The position numbers were made by a program, and so were the translations under genes. A DNA stretch of 42,019 nt from a virus: positions 1-42,019 of the IMG/VR virus record IMGVR_UViG_3300033388_002837, one strand, 5' to 3'. The notes under the pieces were generated by a model. The model ran no database searches. It saw only the letters and a list, made by a program, of their open reading frames with translations, and was not told where the DNA came from. Shown piece by piece: positions 30,195 to 37,084 of the stretch (within the stretch, counting starts at the first letter, position 1; the number at the start of each line of letters is the position of its first letter).

Positions 30195-31667
30195 TTATCT
30201 CCGTCCCATTGGTCTGATTGGTGTTGGCATTTTAAATTTTGGTTTCCCGCTTTCGATATCTCCAACAGGTTTCGCAAATCTTTCCATCATCTTACCGTAC
30301 CGCCCTGCATCAAGTAAGTCATCTCGAACTTTGATGATTGTACCCTTTCCGTCACCTGATCTATGATATTGTCTATGTTCTTCCATGTAATCAGGCTGGC
30401 CCCTGAATATCTTAAACTTACCCTTTTTCTGGAGATCATTAATCATATATATTCCACTCTCAACAGAGTTGCCCCCGCCAATCCATGTGGCATGATTAGG
30501 AAGCATCTTAAACCCAGCCTTAATGTAGTGTTCTTTTTGCATGCGGTTCACATCTCTGCCCTTCTCATGCTGTAACCCGTCATGAGGCCATGCAACCGGG
30601 ATGCCTTTAGCCCATGACTGTACGGCTCCCCACGCATCATTAGCGCTTACCTCTCTGGCCTTCCAGCTGTTTACAACATAAGTGATATCGTTATCAGGAT
30701 CAAACGCCAACTTCACAAACCCTTGGGGATGATCATATCCAAAGTCCATACCAATTATAACGTTCCAGAAATCAGGAATATCAAACGGGTCACACAATAT
30801 GAACTCATCTGCAATGTCATAGATACGCCCATGACCAAGCATCGGTTCACCTTCGGACCTCATCTTTCTTTGGTGTTCAGGATATTGGGCAAGCAGCCGT
30901 TCTTTCTTTTCTTCGGTCATATGAGGAGCATCATTCCAACCCACCTGCATGTATGTCTGGTCTTTGCTTGCGTTGTCAGAGAATTGTATAACTAATTCTG
31001 TGCGCCCGTTCTCGGGGGTAAACGTGTAAATAATTCTTCCACCTTTGCCGCGGTCCCCGTTTATTGTTCGGGTCAGAAGCTGTGGTCTGATTGATTGATC
31101 CTTTGGTTCCTCGTCCACATGCACCCAATCCACAACGTCACCCATGATAGCGTGTTGTCCCTGAGTGTATGACCAAAACTGTACCACCGCTGTTCCGAGC
31201 TTATGTTTTACCCGGATTGTTCGCATTGCGTTGACTGTGCCCTGCGCTGATTCCCAACTAAGGATATCTTCCTTCTTGACCAGGCCACCGGCAAACCCTC
31301 CGGAAGTGGTATACTCTCCGAAGATTTCCTTCTGCAAAAGATCACGGGTCTTCTCCATGGAATAACCAAGCAACCAAGCAACCGGAGCGTGTTTAAATTT
31401 ATGCCCCGGGTAATCATCTGGATAGTCTCCAGTTAAATGATAAGCGTCGATGGTTGTACCTGATCTCGTTTTCCCAATTTGATTAGCCGCACAAAGACAA
31501 GTCTCGAAAAACTCCTTAGTGCTGGCGCAAAACTTCCTCTGCCAGTCATAAAAAGAATCGTATTGCCTCCGGAGCCTGGACCCATCAAACCGCTTCTTCT
31601 TTTCCTTGAGAAGCTGAATCAGCTTGACCTTATCGGCCTTGCTCATGGCTTTGGGGTTCTTACTCAT
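30195..31667 (-). CDS. terL: Terminase large subunit, P22 gp2-like (490 aa)
   Basis: ATG 31667 (a TTG one codon earlier is possible). ATPase motifs: the P-loop variant AANQIGKT at 60-67 and Walker B WVHVDEE at 181-187. The RNase H-like nuclease begins MDFGYDH, with D308 as the first catalytic acid. The protein packages DNA and cuts concatemers, in P22 by the headful mechanism. Its 5' end overlaps terS. Headful packaging would give circularly permuted DNA, consistent with a contig that breaks at an arbitrary site. That last step is inference. Confidence 0.9.
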   Translation of the reverse strand: MSKNPKAMSKADKVKLIQLLKEKKKRFDGSRLRRQYDSFYDWQRKFCASTKEFFETCLCAANQIGKTRSGTTIDAYHLTGDYPDDYPGHKFKHAPVAWLLGYSMEKTRDLLQKEIFGEYTTSGGFAGGLVKKEDILSWESAQGTVNAMRTIRVKHKLGTAVVQFWSYTQGQHAIMGDVVDWVHVDEEPKDQSIRPQLLTRTINGDRGKGGRIIYTFTPENGRTELVIQFSDNASKDQTYMQVGWNDAPHMTEEKKERLLAQYPEHQRKMRSEGEPMLGHGRIYDIADEFILCDPFDIPDFWNVIIGMDFGYDHPQGFVKLAFDPDNDITYVVNSWKAREVSANDAWGAVQSWAKGIPVAWPHDGLQHEKGRDVNRMQKEHYIKAGFKMLPNHATWIGGGNSVESGIYMINDLQKKGKFKIFRGQPDYMEEHRQYHRSGDGKGTIIKVRDDLLDAGRYGKMMERFAKPVGDIESGKPKFKMPTPIRPMGRR

Positions 31668-32067
31668 CAACGCCCTGGCTTAAAGATTCTATTTCTGCGT
31701 CAAGCTCTGCGTTGGTTTTGTTTTCCAGGGATAGACCTCCGGACAATTCCAGCCTGTCCTTAACCTTGCCCTCTGTCCTGTCAAGATATTCCCGGATAGC
31801 TTTAACGTTTCCCGTCTTAGCCTCTGCCAATAGAGCATCGTAAACAGCGTTCCGCTGTTTAACCGATTGCCTCTTCCTTAGATCCAGTGCTTCCGCTTCT
31901 ATTTCGCACAACTGATCAATAGTAAAACACTTATAAAGCCCGGCTACCGTCTTGTATTTGAGCACAGACAAAGCCATGTCTTTTCTGTTCGGGAAATCAT
32001 TTTCGGGATCGCCCATGAACAATAGCAATGTCTCTCTATGTTTGTCTGCCGCTGTCCTATCGTCCAT
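31660..32067 (-). CDS. terS: Terminase small subunit (135 aa)
   Basis: Immediately upstream of terL with an 8-base overlap. A helical N-terminus with an HTH-like region (DMALSVLKYKTVAGLYKCFT), a coiled middle (CEIEAEALDLRKRQSVKQRN) and the family-like C-terminus KTGNVKAIREYLDRTEGKV. It recognises the pac site and recruits TerL. ATG 32067 is preceded by AAAAGGA. In P22 the pac site lies inside this gene; no such site can be picked here by eye. Confidence 0.8.
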   Translation of the reverse strand: MDDRTAADKHRETLLLFMGDPENDFPNRKDMALSVLKYKTVAGLYKCFTIDQLCEIEAEALDLRKRQSVKQRNAVYDALLAEAKTGNVKAIREYLDRTEGKVKDRLELSGGLSLENKTNAELDAEIESLSQGVDE

Positions 32068-32102
32068 TTATAAATCCTTTTCCTGATATCCTGCCAACTT
32101 TT

Positions 32103-32130
32103 ATTATATAATACCCGGCTTAGTGGCTAA
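32103..32130 (-). promoter_or_regulatory. Possible weak promoter before terS
   Basis: A perfect -10 (TATAAT, minus strand 32103-32108) within an AT-rich run, but the -35 (TTAGCC at 32125-32130, 16-bp spacer) is poor. It could add terminase expression to read-through from the upstream structural genes. Confidence 0.3.
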
Positions 32131-32166
32131 TTCTTGGCGAGTCATAAAGTATAACCTCCCGCCATG

Positions 32167-32562
32167 CTAACCCTTCTTCCCCACAACCCCATCCCAACCG
32201 GGGAAATTCTTGATTACATTGCCATCCTCATCCACATGCGTTCCGGCCAATTCCGGATATAGCGCAAACAACACATCCTGCTCGTCCTGTCTGCACACAT
32301 AAAACGGCATGTAGCCCTCAGTTACAAACTCTGTCAGTGCTTCCGTCAGCGTAGTCCCGTTTGATGCAGCCATAAAATCATCGACCACTCTCCATTCGAC
32401 TTGCACCCCAACCAACTCCAAACCGTCCAGCATTATTCCAGGCCTGTAAAATGTGGAGTGTATCGACAACGGCAACAAATCATCATCACACATGAGCGCC
32501 ACTTTCCGCGCGCCAATTTCCTCGGGTGTTAGCCGGGTCCATATACATATAGATTCTGTCAT
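32167..32562 (-). CDS. Accessory virion-operon protein (131 aa)
   Basis: ATG 32562 overlaps the previous stop. Soluble, acidic, mixed alpha/beta. Notable pieces are RLTPEEIGARKVAL, the strand segment LDGLELVGVQVEWRVVDD, then TALTEFVTEGYMPFYVCRQ. It resembles small assembly or baseplate-side proteins but no family can be named. It lies between a large beta-rich protein and terS, outside the canonical P22 order. Confidence 0.55.
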   Translation of the reverse strand: MTESICIWTRLTPEEIGARKVALMCDDDLLPLSIHSTFYRPGIMLDGLELVGVQVEWRVVDDFMAASNGTTLTEALTEFVTEGYMPFYVCRQDEQDVLFALYPELAGTHVDEDGNVIKNFPGWDGVVGKKG

Positions 32563-33902
32563 AGCGCCTCGATTAGTAGCGGTTTAATTTGTTTTGAGAA
32601 TGGAGAGACATCCCACGACAGATAAACCCACGCCTTGCCCTCTCCGTCCACATCAACAATGATGTGCCCTGTGGAATCCTGCGCGGCTCCCCAAACAATC
32701 CCACCACCATCATCAACGCCAATCTGGAAATATCTACCACCAGGCAAAACCCCGGCATCTATCATATCGTTTTCATCGCCGTAACGGATCTTAAATGAGT
32801 ACTCAGTGTTTGCAGCCCAGTCCAAATCATACTCCGCGACATTCGTTCCATCGTCGGATAGCAGTTTCCCGCCTGTCCCGCCATCGTTTTTAAGCAGTAA
32901 CACGCTATCGATCCCGGCTATTGTGCTCAGGACGTTAGTAGTCTCATTTGATGCTAATATTGTATTCCATGCCGCTGCGTTGATCATACCCGATGATATC
33001 TGGGTTCGGATTGGGTCGACGAGCTGTACAGAGTTGGCCACTGATAATGCAAGTGTCGAGGATGCCGTAAATCTATCACCAGCCACCAAACCTACTCCGA
33101 AATAATCTGCTGTGGTTGCGATTATCTCATAATGATCATCTATCGATAGGGTCCCGGTTTCGAGGATTGCCCCTGAAGACTTACCTCTCGTCAAATCCAA
33201 CTCAACAGGAGTCATCTCCTTGCGAGTTTGGGTTGTTGCTGCGAGTGTTGTAGCCCCGAGTCTTGAGCTTGGGATTACTGATATGGGTAGGGTTTTGGAT
33301 TCAATGAGTCGTGGTAGGCGGAAATAGAGTTTGGCTCCAACATTCGCTGATTCTGTACGCACTCTCAATAGACGAGTATTGTCAGATGGAGTGACACTGC
33401 TATTGCCGATAGCGGATATTGTGCTACCAAATTTTACAAAATCTGTAGGTATAAAATTCAAATACGCCTGTATCTCACCAGTTATTAGATCTTCAGTAAA
33501 CCCTTCTATTGCCCACGAATGCGCATTTGTATTACCCACGAGTCCATTTATTTGGAAAACAGCTGACCCAGAATTAAAAGAAGTTATTTCAACTAAATAC
33601 CACTCTGCGCCGTATTTTTCTACAATCACTGGTTCTGACGAGATACTGTTTAGTGTGACTATCCCGTCAACACTCCCCTGAGGTATCCCATCGCACAGCA
33701 CCTTGTTCGTGTATGATGGCTCGGTGAGGATAAAATCCCCAACCCACGCCACCACATCAGCCGCATACTCAACCAACCGATCGCCGATTTTGACGGATAC
33801 CGACCCATCCCTTCGTTGAGTCCAGCGCTTTCCAATTGTCCGAGCCCCGTTCAATATCCACGACAACGGGTGCCCTATTGGCCCATGGAATATGTGTCGC
33901 AT
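32559..33902 (-). CDS. Large beta-rich accessory virion protein (447 aa)
   Basis: ATG 33902 abuts the preceding stop. Segments read as beta-strands throughout: GDFILTEPSYTNKV, VVEKYG-like loops, LVEITSFNSGSAVFQING, GAKLYFRLPRLIESKTLPIS, and a C-terminal part YSFKIRYGDENDMIDAG, GGRYFQIGVDDGGGIVWGAA, AWVYLSWDVSPF that resembles a concanavalin-like or carbohydrate-binding sandwich. It may be a receptor-binding or capsid-surface protein. It is the second gene after the strong late promoter. Confidence 0.55.
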   Translation of the reverse strand: MRHIFHGPIGHPLSWILNGARTIGKRWTQRRDGSVSVKIGDRLVEYAADVVAWVGDFILTEPSYTNKVLCDGIPQGSVDGIVTLNSISSEPVIVEKYGAEWYLVEITSFNSGSAVFQINGLVGNTNAHSWAIEGFTEDLITGEIQAYLNFIPTDFVKFGSTISAIGNSSVTPSDNTRLLRVRTESANVGAKLYFRLPRLIESKTLPISVIPSSRLGATTLAATTQTRKEMTPVELDLTRGKSSGAILETGTLSIDDHYEIIATTADYFGVGLVAGDRFTASSTLALSVANSVQLVDPIRTQISSGMINAAAWNTILASNETTNVLSTIAGIDSVLLLKNDGGTGGKLLSDDGTNVAEYDLDWAANTEYSFKIRYGDENDMIDAGVLPGGRYFQIGVDDGGGIVWGAAQDSTGHIIVDVDGEGKAWVYLSWDVSPFSKQIKPLLIEAL

Positions 33903-34189
33903 CAGCGGGTTTCCCCGAGTTTTACAATGAGATTTGGCGTGCCTGTTTTGGATTTAGCGTAGAACAAAACCCTATTCGTGGGGATAATGTACGCCTCAGT
34001 GAACATAACCTCGGCTTCTATTGTAATTTCGTATGCACCAGCGTCACTCCAGGCCTGGAAATATGCTGGCAGTCCTTCAACCCAATACGTCACAACCCGC
34101 GCCTTATCATGAGACGGATAATCCTTCGGTATTTCAATAGCCGTGTATGTGCTTGCATTCAATGGAATAATTATCGGTTTAGCTATCAT
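33902..34189 (-). CDS. Small virion-type protein, first gene of the late operon (95 aa)
   Basis: ATG 34189 lies about 40 bases after a perfect-consensus promoter, with GAGG upstream. The sequence has the form of small beta-sandwich structural proteins: PIIIPLNASTYTAIEIPK, then a central AYEITIEAEVMFTEAYII, and VLFYAKSKTGTPNLIVKLGE. The pattern of LN.STYTAIEIP and LFYAKS.TGTP.L.V is shared by small structural proteins of several phages. Probably decoration or tail-associated. Confidence 0.6.
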   Translation of the reverse strand: MIAKPIIIPLNASTYTAIEIPKDYPSHDKARVVTYWVEGLPAYFQAWSDAGAYEITIEAEVMFTEAYIIPTNRVLFYAKSKTGTPNLIVKLGETR

Positions 34190-34228
34190 AAAAACCTCAT
34201 AAATTTAGATTTAACATTATTTTCTTTT

Positions 34229-34257
34229 ATTATAGTAACATACGCGGGGGATGTCAA
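34229..34257 (-). promoter_or_regulatory. Perfect consensus sigma70 late promoter
   Basis: On the minus strand, TTGACA (34252-34257), 17-bp spacer, TATAAT (34229-34234). It drives the virion operon leftward. A full-consensus promoter is expected to be strong and in need of repression; inverted repeats lie some 40-65 bp upstream. Confidence 0.8.
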
Positions 34258-34293
34258 TCTATGGCTATTTTGTGTTAATTATTTTCTATCTTT

Positions 34294-34322
34294 CTTGATT
34301 AAATGTATTGCAATTAATCAAG
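34294..34322. promoter_or_regulatory. Operator-like inverted repeat
   Basis: CTTGATTAA (34294-34302) and TTAATCAAG (34314-34322): a perfect 9-bp inverted repeat with an 11-bp gap. A further half-site-like TTTAATCAGG lies 12 bp downstream. The right arm overlaps the spacer of the rightward promoter, so a bound dimer would block it. Confidence 0.6.
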
Positions 34323-34336
34323 AGGCATGTTACATT
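34308..34336 (+). promoter_or_regulatory. Rightward promoter of the short right-side operon
   Basis: TTGCAA (34308-34313), 17-bp spacer, TACATT (34331-34336). It overlaps the right arm of the inverted repeat and leads to the gene starting at 34386. Confidence 0.5.
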
Positions 34337-34385
34337 TAATCAGGATCAAGAAGGAAACCACTAACCCGGCACACAGGTGAAAATC

Positions 34386-34598
34386 ATGAAAACCCAAATC
34401 ACAAAAAGCCAGAAAAAAACAATCAAAATTTTCTCAGACGACATCGGAAATATTAAGTTTCTTGAAAGCGACACAGTGATAAGCGCAGATTTTACCGGGA
34501 CAGAACATGAAGCATGGGGGCGACAGGAGTTCAGGACAGAAGCAGGGAAGGATGCCACGCAGAGATTTTGTGAATTTTACTGTAACCATATTCAATAA
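34386..34598 (+). CDS. Small phage protein (70 aa)
   Basis: ATG 34386 with CAGGTG as SD. A basic N-terminus (KTQITKSQKKTIKIF) then acidic beta-like segments (DIGNIKFLESDTVISADF) and a helical end (EFRTEAGKDATQRFCEFY). No family recognised. It is the first gene after the rightward promoter and thus could be an early regulator. The leader contains half of the GNRA hairpin (ACCCGGCACA) without its partner arm. Confidence 0.6.
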   Translation: MKTQITKSQKKTIKIFSDDIGNIKFLESDTVISADFTGTEHEAWGRQEFRTEAGKDATQRFCEFYCNHIQ

Positions 34599-34604
34599 TA
34601 ACCC

Positions 34605-34620
34605 GCCGGGGAGACCCGGC
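34605..34620 (+). promoter_or_regulatory. GNRA-tetraloop leader hairpin, copy 3
   Basis: GCCGGG-GAGA-CCCGGC on the plus strand, then ATAAAGGAGGAACTGAAC and the ATG at 34639. The loop differs from the other copies (GAGA versus GAAA) but stays within GNRA, which supports selection at RNA level. Confidence 0.7.
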
Positions 34621-34638
34621 ATAAAGGAGGAACTGAAC

Positions 34639-34884
34639 ATGATTAGACTAATGATAGCTATTATATTTATAGGCAGCATATACACACATCGCGTTGAACC
34701 AGAACAACTGACAGGTTTTATGACTGGAGGCATAACATTTCTTGGCATGATGTGCATAGTGTGTGGCTGGGGGGATCTTTATGATTACGAGTCGAGGTGG
34801 TCACCAGAACGTTGTATGTGCTCAATATTAGTTGGCGCGTTATTAACCATTGGTGGAATAGTTGTTATGTGCAATGTGGCTTAA
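34639..34884 (+). CDS. Three-pass small membrane protein (81 aa)
   Basis: ATG 34639 follows AAAGGAGGAAC. Hydrophobic segments: residues 3-15 (RLMIAIIFIGSIY), 26-43 (GFMTGGITFLGMMCIVCGW) and 59-80 (MCSILVGALLTIGGIVVMC). The loops hold acidic and basic residues (LYDYESRWSPER). It could be an exclusion or lysis-timing protein; no known family. It is one of four small membrane-type genes preceded by the GNRA hairpin. Confidence 0.6.
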   Translation: MIRLMIAIIFIGSIYTHRVEPEQLTGFMTGGITFLGMMCIVCGWGDLYDYESRWSPERCMCSILVGALLTIGGIVVMCNVA

Positions 34885-34897
34885 TTTTTAACTAACC

Positions 34898-34913
34898 GCC
34901 GGGGAAACCCGGC
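34898..34913 (+). promoter_or_regulatory. GNRA-tetraloop leader hairpin, copy 4
   Basis: GCCGGG-GAAA-CCCGGC followed by ACAAGAGGAACC and ATG 34926. The flanking TAACC at the 5' side and CAC at the 3' side also match copy 1, so the repeated unit is longer than the stem. Confidence 0.7.
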
Positions 34914-34925
34914 ACAAGAGGAACC

Positions 34926-35006
34926 ATGGACGAATTAGTTATCATATTAGCGGGAGTATGTTTGATAGTGCTCATTTTGGCTTTAACGTTCGGCCCAAAT
35001 TGGTAA
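34926..35006 (+). CDS. Single-TM micro-protein (26 aa)
   Basis: ATG 34926 with AGAGGAACC upstream. The whole peptide is one transmembrane helix (ELVIILAGVCLIVLILALTF) with an acidic N-terminus and a short GPNW tail. Its membrane character and hairpin leader group it with the small proteins at 2313-2646 and 34639-34884. Such peptides may act by binding larger membrane proteins. Confidence 0.5.
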   Translation: MDELVIILAGVCLIVLILALTFGPNW

Positions 35007-35018
35007 ACAGGAGCAACT

Positions 35019-35204
35019 GTGGGGACAGAAACAGTAATAAGGATTGTGGGAGATGTATTCAGGCTCGAAGATATCACGAACACAGACATCGACGCATTAG
35101 TCGAAGAACTTGAGTCCGATGCAACTTTTTTCACAGACCGTGAAATCGAAACCGCCAAGCGCGAACTGGCTGAATACAAAAAGGAGATAGGTAATGCCAA
35201 GTGA
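35019..35204 (+). CDS. Small helical protein (61 aa)
   Basis: GTG 35019 follows AGGAGCAACT. Strand-like start (TVIRIVGDVFRLED), then a long charged helix (DIDALVEELESDATFFTDREIETAKRELAEYKK broken only by ATFF). Coiled-coil dimerisation is likely. It overlaps the RHH-like gene by 11 bases, so the two may work as a pair. No family recognised. Confidence 0.6.
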   Translation: MGTETVIRIVGDVFRLEDITNTDIDALVEELESDATFFTDREIETAKRELAEYKKEIGNAK

Positions 35205-35463
35205 ATTTATCGAAATGATTAACGGGCAGGTTGATAAAAATTTCAAGCCCCTCATCGGGCATGGTGGGAAAAGAGATAGGGCAGGACGGAAAGGGGGGTC
35301 TATAAAACCCGATACTCTGGATGTATTAGTAACATTCAGATGTAGCACAGGGTTTCTAAAGCGGCTTGATGACCATCTTGTCAACCACAAGCAGAACCGG
35401 TCACAGTTTCTGCTTGAAGCGGCCAATAACCAATATAACAGGGAGAGAGACAATGACAGATAA
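35194..35463 (+). CDS. Ribbon-helix-helix-like protein (89 aa)
   Basis: The C-terminal half shows an RHH signature: strand LDVLVTFRCST, helix FLKRLDDHLVNHKQN, then RSQFLLEAANNQYNRE, as in CopG/Arc-type regulators. The N-terminal half is basic and Gly/Arg-rich (GGKRDRAGRKGGS). It probably binds operator DNA, perhaps the inverted repeat at 34294-34322 (inference). ATG 35194 with AAGGAG upstream. Confidence 0.65.
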   Translation: MPSEFIEMINGQVDKNFKPLIGHGGKRDRAGRKGGSIKPDTLDVLVTFRCSTGFLKRLDDHLVNHKQNRSQFLLEAANNQYNRERDNDR

Positions 35464-35809
35464 ATACAGCAAATATAACACGGCAATCGGTGACGACAAA
35501 CTCATCTCAGACATGAGGATCGCACTGTCAGCCATCAGGCCCCGGCCAACGCACTGCCAAAAACATGAAATCTCCCCTGCTGGCATCGGTAGTCTTGGGG
35601 ACGTAGATCCATCTACATTCTCGCCCGGCAAATACGTCTACAGCAAGATAAGCAACGAATACATGCCCTACACCCCTGCTCTGGATAAATATCTCGAAGA
35701 GCCTGGATATTCAGTTGTCATGGTTCACCCCGGCAAAGTAGTGTGGGAGCAAACTGAGGCAGATGAATTCCTGCCACATTTTGACATCTACGTAAACGGA
35801 CAGCGCTAA
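35453..35809 (+). CDS. Phage hypothetical protein (118 aa)
   Basis: ATG 35453 overlaps the end of the RHH-like gene, with GGGAGAGAG as SD. Soluble and mixed, with Pro/Tyr-rich parts (GKYVYSKISNEYMPYTP, LEEPGYSVVMVHPGKVVW, LPHFDIYVNGQR). No known family. It is the last gene before a strong bidirectional terminator. Confidence 0.6.
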   Translation: MTDKYSKYNTAIGDDKLISDMRIALSAIRPRPTHCQKHEISPAGIGSLGDVDPSTFSPGKYVYSKISNEYMPYTPALDKYLEEPGYSVVMVHPGKVVWEQTEADEFLPHFDIYVNGQR

Positions 35810-35816
35810 ACGCAAA

Positions 35817-35842
35817 AAGCCCCGGCGATTAAACCGGGGCTT
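35817..35842. terminator. Bidirectional intrinsic terminator
   Basis: AAGCCCCGG (35817-35825) and CCGGGGCTT (35834-35842), a 9-bp perfect stem with an 8-base loop. TTTTTG follows on the minus strand and TTCTTAG on the plus strand. It separates the convergent small operon and lysozyme operon. Confidence 0.85.
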
Positions 35843-35918
35843 CTTAGGGGAGGAGAGAAAAGCTTAAATTCTTAATCTGATTATTCTTTATCTCATCCCC
35901 TGCGTTTTATGTCAATTA

Positions 35919-36359
35919 TTATTTTCCGGCTCTGTGTATCAGTCCTAATACTTCGAGGGCCCTTGTTGAACCTCTTTTTTCATGCTCCCTAAACCACTTT
36001 GAGTCCATGGCTTCGTTTGCAGTGGTTGCCCAATTGTTTGCCATAGCTGCCTCTATCATGTTCACAAATCCACGAAATCTTGTTTCTCCCATGTTTATAA
36101 TCATGTCCGTGAATGCTTCTACTATCAGAGCAGGAAGGTTGCGTCGTCCGAATATCTTTTCCAGCGAACCCATAGCGTTTTGGATATCATTGCAAAGAAG
36201 AAATTCAGCCTCCTCGACAGTGATACCGTTATCTTCAATATTCCTTCCATACCCTATGGTTAGTTTTCCTGCCGTGCATCGATACGGCTTCAACTCCTCT
36301 CCCTCGCGCTCCTTAGTTCTTTCTATTATGTTCTGAAATGTCTTTGTAACCACATCCAT
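35919..36359 (-). CDS. GH24 lysozyme / endolysin (146 aa)
   Basis: Catalytic triad in the E-8aa-C-5aa-T form: E19 in EREGEE, C28 in YRCTAG and T34 in KLTIGYG. This Cys variant is well known in phage lysozymes in place of Asp. The rest (ALIVEAFTDMIINMGETRF, RGFVNMIEAAMANNW) matches the family's helical lobe. It cleaves the beta-1,4 bonds of peptidoglycan. No signal anchor is seen, so it needs a holin. It is the last gene of the leftward replication operon, far from the holin-like genes. SD GGAGG before ATG 36359. Confidence 0.85.
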   Translation of the reverse strand: MDVVTKTFQNIIERTKEREGEELKPYRCTAGKLTIGYGRNIEDNGITVEEAEFLLCNDIQNAMGSLEKIFGRRNLPALIVEAFTDMIINMGETRFRGFVNMIEAAMANNWATTANEAMDSKWFREHEKRGSTRALEVLGLIHRAGK

Positions 36360-36375
36360 ATCAAACCTCCTCGTA

Positions 36376-36789
36376 TTATTTCTTATTGGCTTTCCGTAGC
36401 TTCTTTAATTCGAAATAGTCAATGAATCCGCCATATTTTTTAACGTATGAAACCCAGGACAGTAACAGGTGGGGGTGAGTTTTTAGGAACATTTTGCGCT
36501 TAATAAGGGCATCTGGGGTACAAAACCCTTTCACGTCAACTACTTCGAGCGTCCCGTCTAAATGCCTGACCACAAAATCAGCTTGGTAAATTATAGCCCT
36601 TATAGTTCCGTCTGGGCCTTTGAATTTTTCTTGCAACACATATCTTGGCTGAAGCTCAAAGTCGGATATTGCCCCGCAAGATTTCCCTTCTTTGAGATGC
36701 TCGTAATACATTCCTTCATGGCCAGAATCGAACCATATCCCATCAATTTTTATTTTCTTTGCGTTGGATCCTCTTGAATTTTTAGCCAC
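36376..36789 (-). CDS. DUF1064-type PD-(D/E)xK nuclease-like protein (137 aa)
   Basis: Follows the DUF1064 pattern: FDSGHEGMYYEHLKEG, FELQPRYVLQEKF, IIYQADFVVRH, EVVDVKGFCTPDALIKRKMF. The acidic residues in YQADF and VVDVKG fit the restriction-nuclease-like catalytic core. Phage members may act in replication or recombination. It lies between the 62-aa gene and lysozyme. Confidence 0.75.
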   Translation of the reverse strand: MAKNSRGSNAKKIKIDGIWFDSGHEGMYYEHLKEGKSCGAISDFELQPRYVLQEKFKGPDGTIRAIIYQADFVVRHLDGTLEVVDVKGFCTPDALIKRKMFLKTHPHLLLSWVSYVKKYGGFIDYFELKKLRKANKK

Positions 36790-36854
36790 GCCCCCTCCTC
36801 ACCCTAAACCTCGTTAACCTCAAACTCAACCCATAATTCCAACCGCTAATTGAT

Positions 36855-36881
36855 GCGCAGGTCTTCTCGTCGGACCTGCGC
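36855..36881 (-). other. Perfect 9-bp stem-loop without U-tract
   Basis: GCGCAGGTC (36855-36863) and GACCTGCGC (36873-36881) with a 9-base loop. It lies 14 bases after the stop of the 62-aa gene on the minus strand, but no run of T follows, so it may act as a 3'-end stabiliser, processing site or leader structure for the DUF1064-type gene. Confidence 0.5.
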
Positions 36882-36894
36882 TGGTTCCAGTGTG

Positions 36895-37083
36895 CTATTT
36901 GCAAAACCCGTCTATTCCTGCCAAGGCAATTTTCAAGCTCGTCCTGTTAGCCCTGACTATATGGCACTTTTTCGTCGCCTTAATCTTACTCTCTTCTTTC
37001 TGTTCTTGCGGAGCAACGTAATATCCGTTATCCCGCTTCCTCTCTTGCTGCATCCTGTTGTTGATCGCTGTTCGTTGTATCAT
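36895..37083 (-). CDS. Small basic protein (62 aa)
   Basis: ATG 37083 follows AGGAGG. The sequence is Arg/Lys/Gln-rich (NNRMQQERKRDNGYYVAPQ, KEESKIKATKKCHIV), followed by a hydrophobic end (LKIALAGIDGFCK). It could bind nucleic acid. No family recognised. It lies 1 base after thyX. Confidence 0.55.
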   Translation of the reverse strand: MIQRTAINNRMQQERKRDNGYYVAPQEQKEESKIKATKKCHIVRANRTSLKIALAGIDGFCK

Positions 37084-37084
37084 A

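Noticed and set aside
35919-36359. Cys in place of Asp in the lysozyme active site as a defect
   Set aside because: The E-8aa-C-5aa-T arrangement is an established active variant of phage lysozymes, so it is not a sign of inactivation.
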